A stretch of 64,000 nt of DNA, taken from positions 186,001 to 250,000 of the forward strand of contig NZ_WSUT01000005.1 of NCBI RefSeq assembly GCF_009789535.1, read 5' to 3'. This stretch comes from Sphingomonas carotinifaciens. GTDB taxonomy: Bacteria > Pseudomonadota > Alphaproteobacteria > Sphingomonadales > Sphingomonadaceae. Within the stretch, counting starts at the first letter, position 1. Every line of letters starts with the position of its first letter. Below the pieces are notes generated by a model. It saw only the letters and a program-made list of their open reading frames with translations, made no database searches and was not told the DNA's origin. This document shows positions 1 through 7,972 of this stretch, piece after piece. The position numbers were made by a program, and so were the translations under genes.

Positions 1-71
1 GCTCACGCTCGACAACCGGCGCGGCATGTCTCCCGGCCGAACGGGTCCGCTACGGCGAGACCGGACGCACG

Positions 72-128
72 CTCTCCGCGCCTCCGTGTGACCCGAACCT
101 TCTTCGCGCCTTCGCGTCTTCGCGTGAA
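72..128. repeat. degenerate TTCGCG-rich tandem repeat
   Basis: The block 102-124 holds three TTCGCG units separated by two bases and ends in GTGAAC. The preceding stretch 72-98 (TCCGCGCCTCC...GAAC) looks like a diverged copy of the same unit. It lies just beyond the typA terminator and no ORF there is convincing. Similar TTCGCG strings occur between genes in sphingomonads (recollection, not checked). The first 70 bases of the window show nothing else I can name. Confidence 0.45.
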
Positions 129-129
129 C

Positions 130-157
130 AAAAAAGGCCGGACGTTTCCGCCCGGCC
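130..157 (-). terminator. rho-independent terminator of typA
   Basis: Read on the minus strand, a stem GGCCGGGCG/CGTCCGGCC (one G-U pair) closes a GAAA tetraloop (arms 149-157 and 136-144) and is followed at once by a run of six T (130-135). It begins 8 bases after the typA stop codon. The GNRA loop, GC stem and U-tract make this a textbook intrinsic terminator. Confidence 0.9.
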
Positions 158-165
158 CCTTAACC

Positions 166-2007
166 TTATGCCGCTTCCTTCGAGCGCGCGGCGCGCTTGC
201 GCTCGTGCGGGTCGAGATGGCGCTTGCGCAGGCGGATCGACTTGGGCGTCACCTCCACCATCTCGTCGTCGTCGATATAGGCGATTGCCTGTTCCAGCGT
301 CATCTTCTTGGGCGGGGTCAGCCGGATCGCATCGTCCTTGCCGCCGCTCGCGCGGAAGTTCGTCAGCTGCTTCGCCTTCATCGGATTGACCTCCAGGTCA
401 TCCGTCTTGGCGTTCTCGCCGATGATCATGCCCTCATAGAGCGCCTCGCCGTGGCCGACGAACAGGATGCCGCGATCCTCCAGCGGCCCCAGTGCATAGG
501 ACTGCGCCTCGCCCGCACCGTTGGAGATCAGCACGCCGTTCTTGCGGCCCTCGATCACGCCCTTGTACGGCCCGTAACGCTCGAACAGCCGGTTCATGAT
601 GCCGGTGCCGCGCGTGTCCGACAGGAACTCGCCGTGATAGCCGATCATGCCGCGGCTGGGCGCGGAGAAGGTGATGCGCGTCTTGCCGCCGACCGAAGGA
701 CGCATGTCGGTCAATTCGGCCTTCCGCAGGTTCATCTTCTCGACGACGGTGCCCGAATGCTCCTCGTCCACGTCGATGATGACGGTTTCGTACGGCTCGG
801 TCCGCTTTCCGTCCTCGTCGGTGCCGAACAGCACGCGCGGACGGCTGATGCCCAGCTCGAAGCCCTCGCGGCGCATCGTCTCGATCAGCACGCCGAGCTG
901 AAGCTCGCCGCGCCCGGCGACTTCGTAGCTGTCGCGGTCCGCGGCCTCGGTCACCTTGACCGCGACGTTCGACTCGGCCTCGCGGAACAGGCGGTCGCGG
1001 ATCATGCGGCTCGTCACCTTGCTGCCCTCGCGGCCCGCCATCGGCGAGTCGTTCACGGCAAAGCGCATCGACAGCGTCGGCGGATCGATCGGCTGCGCGT
1101 GCAGCGCCTCGGCCACGCTGATGTCGGCGATGGTGTTCGCCACGGTCGCCACGGTCAGGCCGGCCAGCGAGATGATGTCGCCCGCCTTGGCTTCGTCCAC
1201 CGGCACGCGGTCCAGCCCGCGGAACGACATGATCTTGGACGCGCGACCCGTTTCGACGATGTTGCCGTCGTTATCCAGCGCATGGATCGGCTGGTTGATC
1301 TTCACCGTGCCCGAATTCACCCGGCCGGTCAGGATGCGGCCCAGGAAGTTGTCGCGGTCCAGCAGCGTGACGAGGAAGGTGAACGGCGCATCCACGTCCA
1401 GGTTGGGCGGCGGCACATGGTTCACGATCGTCTCGAACATCGGGATCAGCGTGCCTTCGCGCGCGTCCATGTCGGTCGAGGCATAGCCGTTGCGGCCCGA
1501 GGCGTAGAGCACGGGGAAGTCGAGCTGTTCGTCATTGGCGTCCAGCGACACGAACAGGTCGAACACCTCGTCCAGCACTTCCTGGATGCGCGCATCGGGG
1601 CGGTCGACCTTGTTGACCACCACGATCGGCTTCAGGCCCAGCGCCAGCGCCTTGCCGGTCACGAACTTCGTCTGCGGCATCGCGCCTTCCGACGAATCGA
1701 CCAAGAGGACGACGCCGTCGACCATCGACAGGATGCGCTCCACCTCGCCGCCGAAATCGGCGTGTCCGGGGGTGTCGACGATGTTGATCCGCACGCTCTC
1801 GCCACCGTTCGGCGGGGTCCAGTCGACCGAGGTCGGCTTGGCCAGAATGGTGATGCCACGCTCTTTTTCGAGGTCGTTGGAATCCATCGCACGCTCTTCG
1901 ACGCGCTGGTTGTCGCGGAAAGTGCCCGACTGGCGGAACAACTGATCGACCAGCGTCGTCTTGCCGTGGTCGACGTGCGCGATGATCGCCACGTTGCGGA
2001 GGCTCAT
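166..2007 (-). CDS. typA: ribosome-associated GTPase TypA/BipA
   Basis: A 613-aa translational GTPase of the TypA/BipA family (usual length about 605-615). It binds the ribosome in an EF-G-like way and supports 50S assembly and growth under cold or other stress. The G1 loop AHVDHGKT is at residues 10-17, DTPGH (G3) at 78-82 and NKVD (G4) at 132-135, followed by beta-barrel, EF-G III/V-like and the BipA C-terminal domains. The ATG at 2007 is chosen because it begins the conserved [12 protein letters not shown]-terminus and has an AAGAGAA ribosome site. The same frame stays open far upstream, but that extension is antisense to telA and not real. An intrinsic terminator follows directly. Confidence 0.97.
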   Translation of the reverse strand: MSLRNVAIIAHVDHGKTTLVDQLFRQSGTFRDNQRVEERAMDSNDLEKERGITILAKPTSVDWTPPNGGESVRINIVDTPGHADFGGEVERILSMVDGVVLLVDSSEGAMPQTKFVTGKALALGLKPIVVVNKVDRPDARIQEVLDEVFDLFVSLDANDEQLDFPVLYASGRNGYASTDMDAREGTLIPMFETIVNHVPPPNLDVDAPFTFLVTLLDRDNFLGRILTGRVNSGTVKINQPIHALDNDGNIVETGRASKIMSFRGLDRVPVDEAKAGDIISLAGLTVATVANTIADISVAEALHAQPIDPPTLSMRFAVNDSPMAGREGSKVTSRMIRDRLFREAESNVAVKVTEAADRDSYEVAGRGELQLGVLIETMRREGFELGISRPRVLFGTDEDGKRTEPYETVIIDVDEEHSGTVVEKMNLRKAELTDMRPSVGGKTRITFSAPSRGMIGYHGEFLSDTRGTGIMNRLFERYGPYKGVIEGRKNGVLISNGAGEAQSYALGPLEDRGILFVGHGEALYEGMIIGENAKTDDLEVNPMKAKQLTNFRASGGKDDAIRLTPPKKMTLEQAIAYIDDDEMVEVTPKSIRLRKRHLDPHERKRAARSKEAA

Positions 2008-2172
2008 AAGGTTCTCTTGTTCGGAAAAGGGATGTTGCGCGCGCCCATAGCCGAAATGCCCGCCCGTGGGAAGGGCGGTGAACGATCTCTGGCGATATAT
2101 TGAAGCAATACACTTGAAGCGCGCGCCGTTCCTCGCCAGACTCTGCGCAAAGGCACTGGAGACGCAAAGCAA
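2008..2172. promoter_or_regulatory. divergent typA/telA promoter region
   Basis: This 165-base spacer must carry the starts of both typA (minus) and the telA-like gene (plus). It holds a GC hairpin (CCGCCC 2060-2065 with GGGCGG 2073-2078) that would fall in the typA leader, and a direct repeat TTGAAGC at 2100-2106 and 2114-2120 in a locally AT-richer stretch, a plausible regulator site. No sigma-70 boxes could be assigned with certainty. Confidence 0.35.
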
Positions 2173-3381
2173 ATGGCGACGACCCCCGAAACCGTGCAGG
2201 AGCTGAAGCTTACCCCGCCCGATCCGGTGCCCAGCGTCGCACCCGCCAAGGCCGCGGGGCTCGTCCCCGTCGATGAAAAGACGCGCAGCCAGCTCGATAC
2301 CCGCGTCGACGGCTTCGTCGCCGATCTGGTCGCGCAGGATGTGAACAGCCCCGAATTCGGCCGCCGCGTCGATGCGATCACCGCCATGGGGCAAAAGGAG
2401 ATCCGCGAGGCCGCCGGCCAGTCCAACCGCTTCCTCGATCGCCCGGTGCGCGCGATGGATCAGGAATCGGGCGTCGGCAAGGACCTGACCGAGCTGCGCC
2501 GGCTGGTCGAAAGTCTCGACCCGGGCCGGCAGGGCAATCTGTCCGCACCCAAGAAGCTGCTCGGCATCCTGCCTTTCGGCAACAAGATGCGCGACTATTT
2601 CGATGGCTATCGCTCGTCGCAGACGCATATCGCCGCCATCCTTAAGAGCCTGTCCTCGGGTCGCGACGAACTGCTGATGGACAATGCCGCGATCGATACC
2701 GAGCGCGCCAATCTGTGGGCGGCGATGGGCCGGCTGGAACAGATGATCCACCTGTCCAAGGCGATGGACAGCAAGCTGGAGGAGACCGCCAACGATCTCG
2801 ACCACAGCGATCCCGCCAAGGCCAAGGCGATCCGCGAGACGGCGCTGTTCTACACCCGCCAGCGTACGCAGGACCTGCTGACCCAGATGGCGGTCACCGT
2901 GCAGGGCTATCTGGCGCTCGACCTGGTCAAGAAAAACAATGTCGAGCTGGTAAAGGGCGTCGACCGCGCTTCCACTACCACCGTCTCGGCGCTGCGCACC
3001 GCGGTCACCGTCGCACAGGCGCTCGCCAACCAGAAGCTGGTGCTCGACCAGATCACCGCGCTCAACTCCACCACCGCCAATATCATCGATTCGACGGGCA
3101 AGCTGCTGCGCAGCCAGACCGCGCAGATCCACGAACAGGCGGCGGCCTCCACCATCCCGCTGGAAACGCTGCAACGCGCCTTCCAGAACATCTACGACAC
3201 GATGGACGCGATCGACACCTTCAAGCTGAAGGCACTCGATTCGATGAAGACCACCGTCACCGCGCTCGGCTCGGAGGTGGACAAGTCCAAGGGATATATC
3301 GCCCGCGCCGAGGGTGCGCAGCAGGGCCGGCTGGCCGGTCCCGGCGGCGGCACGTCGTCGTTCAAGCTGGAGGCGCTGTAA
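2173..3381 (+). CDS. TelA/KlaA family toxic-anion-resistance protein
   Basis: A 402-aa soluble, largely helical protein of the TelA family (PF05816), named from plasmid tellurite-resistance genes but widespread on chromosomes, where it is tied to envelope or metal stress. Family hallmarks visible are the NSPEF/R...GQKEI block near residues 57-80, the PFGNKMRDYF segment near residue 135 and the long coiled C-terminal half with many QT and NTTANIIDSTG turns. No signal peptide or membrane segment. GGAGA sits about ten bases before the ATG. The next gene follows after 6 bases and encodes a membrane protein, the usual TelA partner arrangement. The biochemical role is unsettled in the family. Confidence 0.9.
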   Translation: MATTPETVQELKLTPPDPVPSVAPAKAAGLVPVDEKTRSQLDTRVDGFVADLVAQDVNSPEFGRRVDAITAMGQKEIREAAGQSNRFLDRPVRAMDQESGVGKDLTELRRLVESLDPGRQGNLSAPKKLLGILPFGNKMRDYFDGYRSSQTHIAAILKSLSSGRDELLMDNAAIDTERANLWAAMGRLEQMIHLSKAMDSKLEETANDLDHSDPAKAKAIRETALFYTRQRTQDLLTQMAVTVQGYLALDLVKKNNVELVKGVDRASTTTVSALRTAVTVAQALANQKLVLDQITALNSTTANIIDSTGKLLRSQTAQIHEQAAASTIPLETLQRAFQNIYDTMDAIDTFKLKALDSMKTTVTALGSEVDKSKGYIARAEGAQQGRLAGPGGGTSSFKLEAL

Positions 3382-3387
3382 GCCGCG

Positions 3388-4113
3388 ATGCCCACGCCCC
3401 GCTCCCAGGAAGTCGATGCGCAGATCGAGCGTGCGCGCGAGGTCATGGCGCGCATCTCGCAGGATTATCGGGGCGCGGGGCGGCGCGTGCGGCGCAAGGC
3501 GACGTCGCTGCTCCGCCGGCTGATCGCCATCGCGCTGGCCAATGCCGCGCTGCTCGTCGCCGCGATCGTCGCCGGGCTGATCCTGCCCGGCGGCATCGGC
3601 CTGTTCGGCGCGCTGGCGGTGATGTTCCTGATGGTCGCCGTGACGCTGGGCATCGCGCTGGCGCCGGCCGGCCGTGCGCCCTCCCCCGCCAAGCTGGCGC
3701 AGGTCGACATCAAGGCGCTGCCGGCGCAGACCGAACGCTGGCTGGAGGCGCAGCGCCCGATGCTGCCCGCCCCGGCCGCGACGCTGATCGACCGCATCGG
3801 CCTGCGCCTCGATACGCTGTCGCCGCAACTGGCCGCCGTCTCCAACGACAGCGCGGAAGCGCAGGAGGTCCGCCGCCTGATCGGCGAGCAGCTTCCCGCC
3901 TTTGTCCGCGATTACGAACGCGTCCCCGATACGCTGCGCCGGGTCGAGCGCAACGGCCGCACCCCGGACGCGCAACTGGTCGACGGCCTGCGCCTGATCG
4001 AACAGGAAATCGCCGATATGACCGGCCGGCTTGCCCAGACCGATCTCGACAGCCTCTCGACCCGCGGCCGCTTTCTGGAGATGAAGTACCGGGAGGGCGA
4101 GGGCACGAACTGA
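3388..4113 (+). CDS. XpaC-like membrane protein, TelA partner
   Basis: A 241-aa protein with a basic N-terminal helix (about residues 1-45), two adjacent membrane segments (about 46-70 and 75-95) and a long charged, probably coiled, cytoplasmic domain to the end. It lies 6 bases after the telA-like gene and is surely co-transcribed. The topology and position fit the XpaC/YceG-type proteins that accompany TelA, but sequence identity to XpaC is my inference. No catalytic motif is visible; a scaffold or membrane anchor for TelA is the simplest reading. The ATG is in the expected place but has no strong ribosome site, which suggests translational coupling. Confidence 0.65.
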   Translation: MPTPRSQEVDAQIERAREVMARISQDYRGAGRRVRRKATSLLRRLIAIALANAALLVAAIVAGLILPGGIGLFGALAVMFLMVAVTLGIALAPAGRAPSPAKLAQVDIKALPAQTERWLEAQRPMLPAPAATLIDRIGLRLDTLSPQLAAVSNDSAEAQEVRRLIGEQLPAFVRDYERVPDTLRRVERNGRTPDAQLVDGLRLIEQEIADMTGRLAQTDLDSLSTRGRFLEMKYREGEGTN

Positions 4114-4116
4114 CCG

Positions 4117-4281
4117 TCAGGCCCCGCCAATCCCCTCCACCACCGTACCCGTACCGCCGCAATTCGGGCAGTCGCCATCATCGATCGTCCCGCTACCCCC
4201 ACAGCGCGGACACACATTCTCGCCGGTGCCGGGCGTCCCCTCGGGCGCGACGTCGCCGGGATTGATCGCTTGCTGGGCCAT
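4117..4281 (-). CDS. 54-aa DnaJ-type zinc-finger miniprotein
   Basis: A small gene on the minus strand, convergent with the telA pair (3 bases between stop codons). It starts at the ATG at 4281 behind a good GAGGAG site and ends with TGA at 4117-4119. The product is 54 aa: a disordered Gly/Pro N-terminus, then CPRCGGSG (residues 24-31) and CPNCGGTG (38-45), the two halves of a DnaJ cysteine-rich zinc-binding knuckle. Four cysteines with 14-residue spacing would hold one zinc. Short proteins of this kind occur in proteobacteria and are usually annotated hypothetical. It might act as an RNA/protein-binding zinc ribbon; the function is unknown. Confidence 0.75.
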   Translation of the reverse strand: MAQQAINPGDVAPEGTPGTGENVCPRCGGSGTIDDGDCPNCGGTGTVVEGIGGA

Positions 4282-4336
4282 GGACATTCTCCTCGCCCCA
4301 TCAACGCATTACGGACAAGCAGGCTCCAACACGATC

Positions 4337-4434
4337 CCCTCTCCCCACCGGGGAGCATCAGGTCGTCCATGCCGGGGGGCATGGACGACCTGATGCTGGA
4401 GGGGCCCGCCGCGAAACGGTGGGAAGGTGAGGGG
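4337..4434. repeat. intergenic palindromic repeat, copy A
   Basis: A GC-rich element framed by CCCCTCTCCCC on the left and GGTGAGGGG on the right. Its core is a perfect 19-bp hairpin (arms 4355-4373 and 4378-4396, loop GGGG), followed by a second weak hairpin near 4405-4424. Copies with the same frame and tail lie at 26646-26765 and 10955-11017. It sits upstream of the zinc-finger gene and downstream of the phosphatase gene. An apparent 62-aa ORF across it is only the translated palindrome. Confidence 0.8.
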
Positions 4435-4484
4435 CAGCCCAGCAGTGCTACGGTTTAGAGCCTGATGACTTTACCTAATCCGTT

Positions 4485-4618
4485 CGTGCCGAGTAGAGAT
4501 CGAGTAGCTCCGCAGGAGCGTATCGAGAGCGCGTATCGAGGTACCGCCCCGCGCACTGACCTGTTCATCTCGATACGCGGATTTGCCGCTACTCGATGAC
4601 TATTCGACGGTTATTCGA
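4485..4618. repeat. CGAGTAG / GCGTATCGAG repeat element
   Basis: GCGTATCGAG occurs twice in direct orientation (4518-4527 and 4531-4540) and once inverted (4569-4578). GAGTAG motifs at 4491-4496 and 4502-4507 pair with CTACTC at 4589-4594. The whole can fold into a large imperfect stem. With copy A it fills the 385-base gap 4282-4666, where I see no gene. It resembles a common sphingomonad intergenic repeat (recollection). Confidence 0.65.
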
Positions 4619-4666
4619 GACAAACGGATAAGGGTTGGTCCTCATCTCACTGCAATTCAGGCAGGC

Positions 4667-5446
4667 CTACCCGGCCCCCCGTGCCGCCAGCCGCGCCACC
4701 GCGGCCTCATGCAACCCGCGCGCCGTCACCAGCACCCCGAAATCCCGCGGATCGGGCTTGTTGAACCGCAACGCCCCACCCCGCGCATCCGAAACCCCCG
4801 CCCCGGCCTCGGCCGCGATCAGCACGGCGGCGGCAACATCCCACTCATTGCCCCACCGCATCGTCGCCACCAGATCGGCTTCATCCGCCGCGACCATCGC
4901 GATGCGCAGCGCGATCGAATTGGGCTTGGCCACCGCCACCAGGTCGCGGTCCACCTTGGGCAGCACGTCCACCGGCACCCGCGCCCCCGCCATGTCGTGC
5001 CGCTCGCCCACCGCGATCCGCCCGCGATTGCGCGTGGCGCCCTGCCCGATCGTGGCGACCCAGGCTTCTTCGCGTGCCGGTGCGTCCAACACGCCGATCA
5101 CCGGCCGACCATCCTCGATCAGCGCGATCGACACCGCCCAGCCGGGCCGCCCGCGAATATAGTCGCGCGTGCCGTCGATCGGATCGACCACCCACACATG
5201 CCGCCGCGCCAGCCGGTCGGGGCGGTCCGCGGTTTCCTCGGACAGCCATCCCGCCTCGGGCAACAACGCCATCAGCCGTGCGCGCAGCATCGCGTCGACA
5301 TCCAGGTCGACCTCGCACACCGGGCTGCCGGGCACCTTTTCCCAGCGGCGAAACTCACCGCCCCAGCGCGCCATTGCCATGGCGCCGGCCTCGCGCGCGA
5401 TCTCCGCGACCGCAGGGGTCAGAGTGGCGGAGACCGGATCAGCCAC
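4667..5446 (-). CDS. inositol monophosphatase family protein (CysQ/SuhB-like)
   Basis: A 259-aa Mg-dependent phosphatase of the inositol monophosphatase/FBPase superfamily. The metal-binding motifs are intact: EE at 70-71, DPIDGT at 88-93 and WDVAAA at 202-207. Possible substrates are 3'-phosphoadenosine 5'-phosphate (CysQ), inositol phosphate or histidinol phosphate; the sequence alone does not decide. It overlaps the 3' end of pmbA by 8 bases and shares its operon, a pairing seen in other alphaproteobacteria. No signal peptide, so cytoplasmic. Confidence 0.88.
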   Translation of the reverse strand: MADPVSATLTPAVAEIAREAGAMAMARWGGEFRRWEKVPGSPVCEVDLDVDAMLRARLMALLPEAGWLSEETADRPDRLARRHVWVVDPIDGTRDYIRGRPGWAVSIALIEDGRPVIGVLDAPAREEAWVATIGQGATRNRGRIAVGERHDMAGARVPVDVLPKVDRDLVAVAKPNSIALRIAMVAADEADLVATMRWGNEWDVAAAVLIAAEAGAGVSDARGGALRFNKPDPRDFGVLVTARGLHEAAVARLAARGAG

Positions 5447-6785
5447 CCGCGATCGTCATCCCGTCGACGCGCAGCGTCGGCACGTTGATGCCGTGGCGGA
5501 ATTCCAGATCGTTGGCCGGGGTCATCGCGCGGAACATCTCCTTCAGGTTGCCTGCGATGGTGAACTCCGCAACCGGCCCGGCGATCCCGCCATTCACGAT
5601 GCGAAAGCCCGCGGCCCCGCGGCTATAGTCGCCGGTGACGCCGTTCACGCCCTGTCCAATCAGCTCGGTGACGTAGACGCCGTCGGCGATGTCGGCGATC
5701 AGCGTCTCGACCGGAACATGGCCCGCCGCCATGTAGAGGTTGCTGGTCGACACGCCCGGCGCGCCGCCGACGCCGCGCGCGGCATGGCCGGTCGGCTCCA
5801 GCGACAATTGCCGGGCCGATGCCGAATCGAGCAGCCAGGTCTGCAACACCCCGTCCACCACGATCTCGGTCGGCGATACCGGCAACCCCTCGCCGTCGAA
5901 CGGCCGCGAGCGCAGCCCGTGCGGCCGGTGCGGGTCGTCCAGGATCGCGATGCCCGGCGACAGCACCTGCGTGCCCAGCGCGTCCAGCAGGAAGCTCGTG
6001 CGCCGCGTGATCGCGGCCCCGGCGATCGCCCCGATCAGATGCCCGACCAGCGAGGATCCGACGCGTCGGTCGAACACCACCGGCATCGGCCCGCTTGCCA
6101 GCTTGCCCGGATCAACCCGCGCCACCGCCCGTTCGCCCGCCAGCCGCCCGATCGCGTCGGGCGCATCCAGATGCCGCCGCCGCCGTGCGCCGTGATGCGC
6201 GTAATCGCGCTGCATCGCCCCGCCCTCACCGGCCAGCACCGCCACCGACACGCCGTATCCGGTCGCCGCATAGCCGCCGGCAAAGCCGTGGCTCGTCGCC
6301 AGCGCATAGACGCTGCGCGAGGCGGAGGCGCCGCCGCCTTCCGAATTGGTCACCCCCGCCACCGCCAGCGCCGCATCCTCCGCCGCCAGCGCGGCATCGC
6401 GCAGCGATTCCGGGCTCGCCTCGCCGCCATCGTCCAGGTCGAGCAGCGGCGGCGTGCCGTGCAGCAGCCGGTCCTGCGGCGCCAGGCCCGCCCAGGGATC
6501 TTCCGGCGCCTCGCGCGCCATGGCCAGTGCGCGCTCCACCATCCGGTCGAACGCATCGCCCGACAGGTCGGAGGTGGAAACGCTTGCCGATCGTCGCCCC
6601 ACAAAGACGCGCAAGCCCAGCTCCTCGCTTTCGGAGCGCCCGACATCCTCCAGCTTGCCCAGCCGCACCGACACGTCCAGCGCGGCATCGGCGGCAAACA
6701 CCGCATCGGCGGCATCGGCGCCGGCGGCGCGGGCGCGGGAGACGATGTCATGTGCCCGGTCGCGGGCCTGGTCGGGGGTCAGCAT
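5439..6785 (-). CDS. pmbA: TldD/PmbA family metalloprotease subunit PmbA
   Basis: A 448-aa PmbA/TldE homologue, the non-catalytic partner of the TldD metalloprotease, which together process peptides such as microcin B17 precursor and degrade unfolded small proteins. It has the N-terminal alpha/beta domain and the Gly-rich C-terminal half ending in FTIAGNLKEMF...NVPTLRVDGMTIAGG. As usual for PmbA the HExxxH zinc motif of TldD is missing; tldD is not in this window. The start may be the ATG at 6785 or the GTG at 6794 (three residues longer); neither has a clear ribosome site. The downstream phosphatase gene overlaps by 8 bases. Confidence 0.92.
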   Translation of the reverse strand: MLTPDQARDRAHDIVSRARAAGADAADAVFAADAALDVSVRLGKLEDVGRSESEELGLRVFVGRRSASVSTSDLSGDAFDRMVERALAMAREAPEDPWAGLAPQDRLLHGTPPLLDLDDGGEASPESLRDAALAAEDAALAVAGVTNSEGGGASASRSVYALATSHGFAGGYAATGYGVSVAVLAGEGGAMQRDYAHHGARRRRHLDAPDAIGRLAGERAVARVDPGKLASGPMPVVFDRRVGSSLVGHLIGAIAGAAITRRTSFLLDALGTQVLSPGIAILDDPHRPHGLRSRPFDGEGLPVSPTEIVVDGVLQTWLLDSASARQLSLEPTGHAARGVGGAPGVSTSNLYMAAGHVPVETLIADIADGVYVTELIGQGVNGVTGDYSRGAAGFRIVNGGIAGPVAEFTIAGNLKEMFRAMTPANDLEFRHGINVPTLRVDGMTIAGG

Positions 6786-6817
6786 AAGGAGCACTTAGGG
6801 GGTGCCCGGCCCTGTTG

Positions 6818-7726
6818 CTACCCTGCGGTGCCCACCACGAAGCATGCCAGGAACATCAACAGCCCGGCAAAGCGGTTGGAGCGGAAGCGGTGCAGCGCGC
6901 CCGCCCCGTCGTCCGGCGCCAGCGTCGCCACCTGCCACGCCAGATGCCCCGCCACCGGCACCAGCGCGACCGGCGCCAGCGGATCGGGCCTGACCATCCA
7001 CACCGCCCCCGCCCAGCACAGGAGCGCGACCAGGTAGAACAGTGCCACCCCCGCCTTCACCCGCGACCCCATGCGCAGCGCCGAGGACCGCACCCCGATC
7101 AGCGCATCGTCCTCCCGGTCCTGCAACGCATAGATGGTGTCATACCCGATCACCCACGCGATCGACCCGGCATAGAGCAGCCACAACGGCGCCGCGAGGT
7201 CGCCCGCCACCTCCGCCCACCCGACCAGCGCCGCCCATGAGAATACCAGCCCCAGCCAGGCCTGCGGCCACCAGGTGATCCGCTTCATGAACGGGTAGGC
7301 CGCCACCGGCGCCAGACTGGCCAGCGCCACCCCGGCCGCCAGCGGGCGCAACTGCACCAGCACCACCAGCCCGATCAGGCTGAGCGCCACCAGCCACGCC
7401 CAGGCCAGCTTCACCGACACCAGCCCGCTGGGGATCGGCCGTGCGCGGGTCCGCGCCACCTGCGCGTCCAGATCGCGGTCGACGATGTCGTTGAACACGC
7501 ACCCCGCCCCCCGCATCGCGATCGACCCCAGCAGCAGCCACAGGATGAGCGACCACCGCTGCATCGCCCCCCCCGCCAGCGCCACGCCCCACGCCCCGGG
7601 CCAGAACAGCAACCACCACCCGATCGGCCGGTCGAACCGCGCCAGCAGCGCCAGCCCGCGCATGGTCGGTGGCAGGCGGCCCACCAGGCCGCGATGCTCG
7701 CTGTCGGGAACGATGTCGATATGCAT
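6818..7726 (-). CDS. ubiA: 4-hydroxybenzoate polyprenyltransferase UbiA
   Basis: A 302-aa integral membrane prenyltransferase that joins the polyprenyl tail to 4-hydroxybenzoate, the first membrane step of ubiquinone synthesis. The first Asp-rich motif NDIVDRDLDAQV and the second one (YALQDREDD) that bind Mg-diphosphate are both present, with eight or nine membrane segments between and after them. The ATG at 7726 is taken; the frame is open 12 codons further, but that part overlaps the promoter side and has no family resemblance. Ubiquinone made here would feed the cyo oxidase encoded at 30-34 kb. Confidence 0.94.
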   Translation of the reverse strand: MHIDIVPDSEHRGLVGRLPPTMRGLALLARFDRPIGWWLLFWPGAWGVALAGGAMQRWSLILWLLLGSIAMRGAGCVFNDIVDRDLDAQVARTRARPIPSGLVSVKLAWAWLVALSLIGLVVLVQLRPLAAGVALASLAPVAAYPFMKRITWWPQAWLGLVFSWAALVGWAEVAGDLAAPLWLLYAGSIAWVIGYDTIYALQDREDDALIGVRSSALRMGSRVKAGVALFYLVALLCWAGAVWMVRPDPLAPVALVPVAGHLAWQVATLAPDDGAGALHRFRSNRFAGLLMFLACFVVGTAG

Positions 7727-7813
7727 GCGCAACGGGTTATGGGCGTGGCACGTGGTACGCAAGGGCGCGTGCGGCTATGGTGGCACGATGCCGCCCCCTG
7801 CCCCCCTTCTTCC

Positions 7814-7966
7814 GTGATTGGCCTGTCGGTCGCGGTCGGCCGTTTCGTCGAAGCGTTGTTCTGGGCGATCCTGCGCGTCGCCGGGCTGATCGGCGGCGTC
7901 GCGCTGCTGGTCGCGGCAGTGATCGTCGTCGCCTGGGTATTGATCCGCCGCCGCCGTCGTCGCTGA
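7814..7966 (+). CDS. possible 50-aa single-span membrane protein
   Basis: A short frame that can start at GTG 7814 and ends at TGA 7964-7966. The product would be 50 aa with a membrane helix from about residue 12 to 42 and a C-terminal tail of six arginines (IRRRRRR). It lies between divergent ubiA and the 3' end of ppk2. The strongly hydrophobic helix followed by a positive tail is what a real small membrane protein looks like, but no ribosome site is clear, and GC-rich DNA can produce such frames by chance. Confidence 0.4.
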   Translation: MIGLSVAVGRFVEALFWAILRVAGLIGGVALLVAAVIVVAWVLIRRRRRR

Positions 7967-7972
7967 CCGGTC

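Noticed and set aside
88..2103. A 671-codon frame on the plus strand across typA
   Set aside because: High-GC antisense frame, Arg/His/Ala-rich with no recognisable domain, opposite a gene with clear GTPase motifs.
166..3975. A 1269-codon open frame on the minus strand that would extend TypA by 650 residues
   Set aside because: The extension is antisense to the telA-like gene and shows no family resemblance; the conserved TypA start is at 2007.
4270..4458. A 62-codon frame containing MPGGMDDLML
   Set aside because: It is only the translation of repeat copy A; the same peptide string arises in copy B near 26709.
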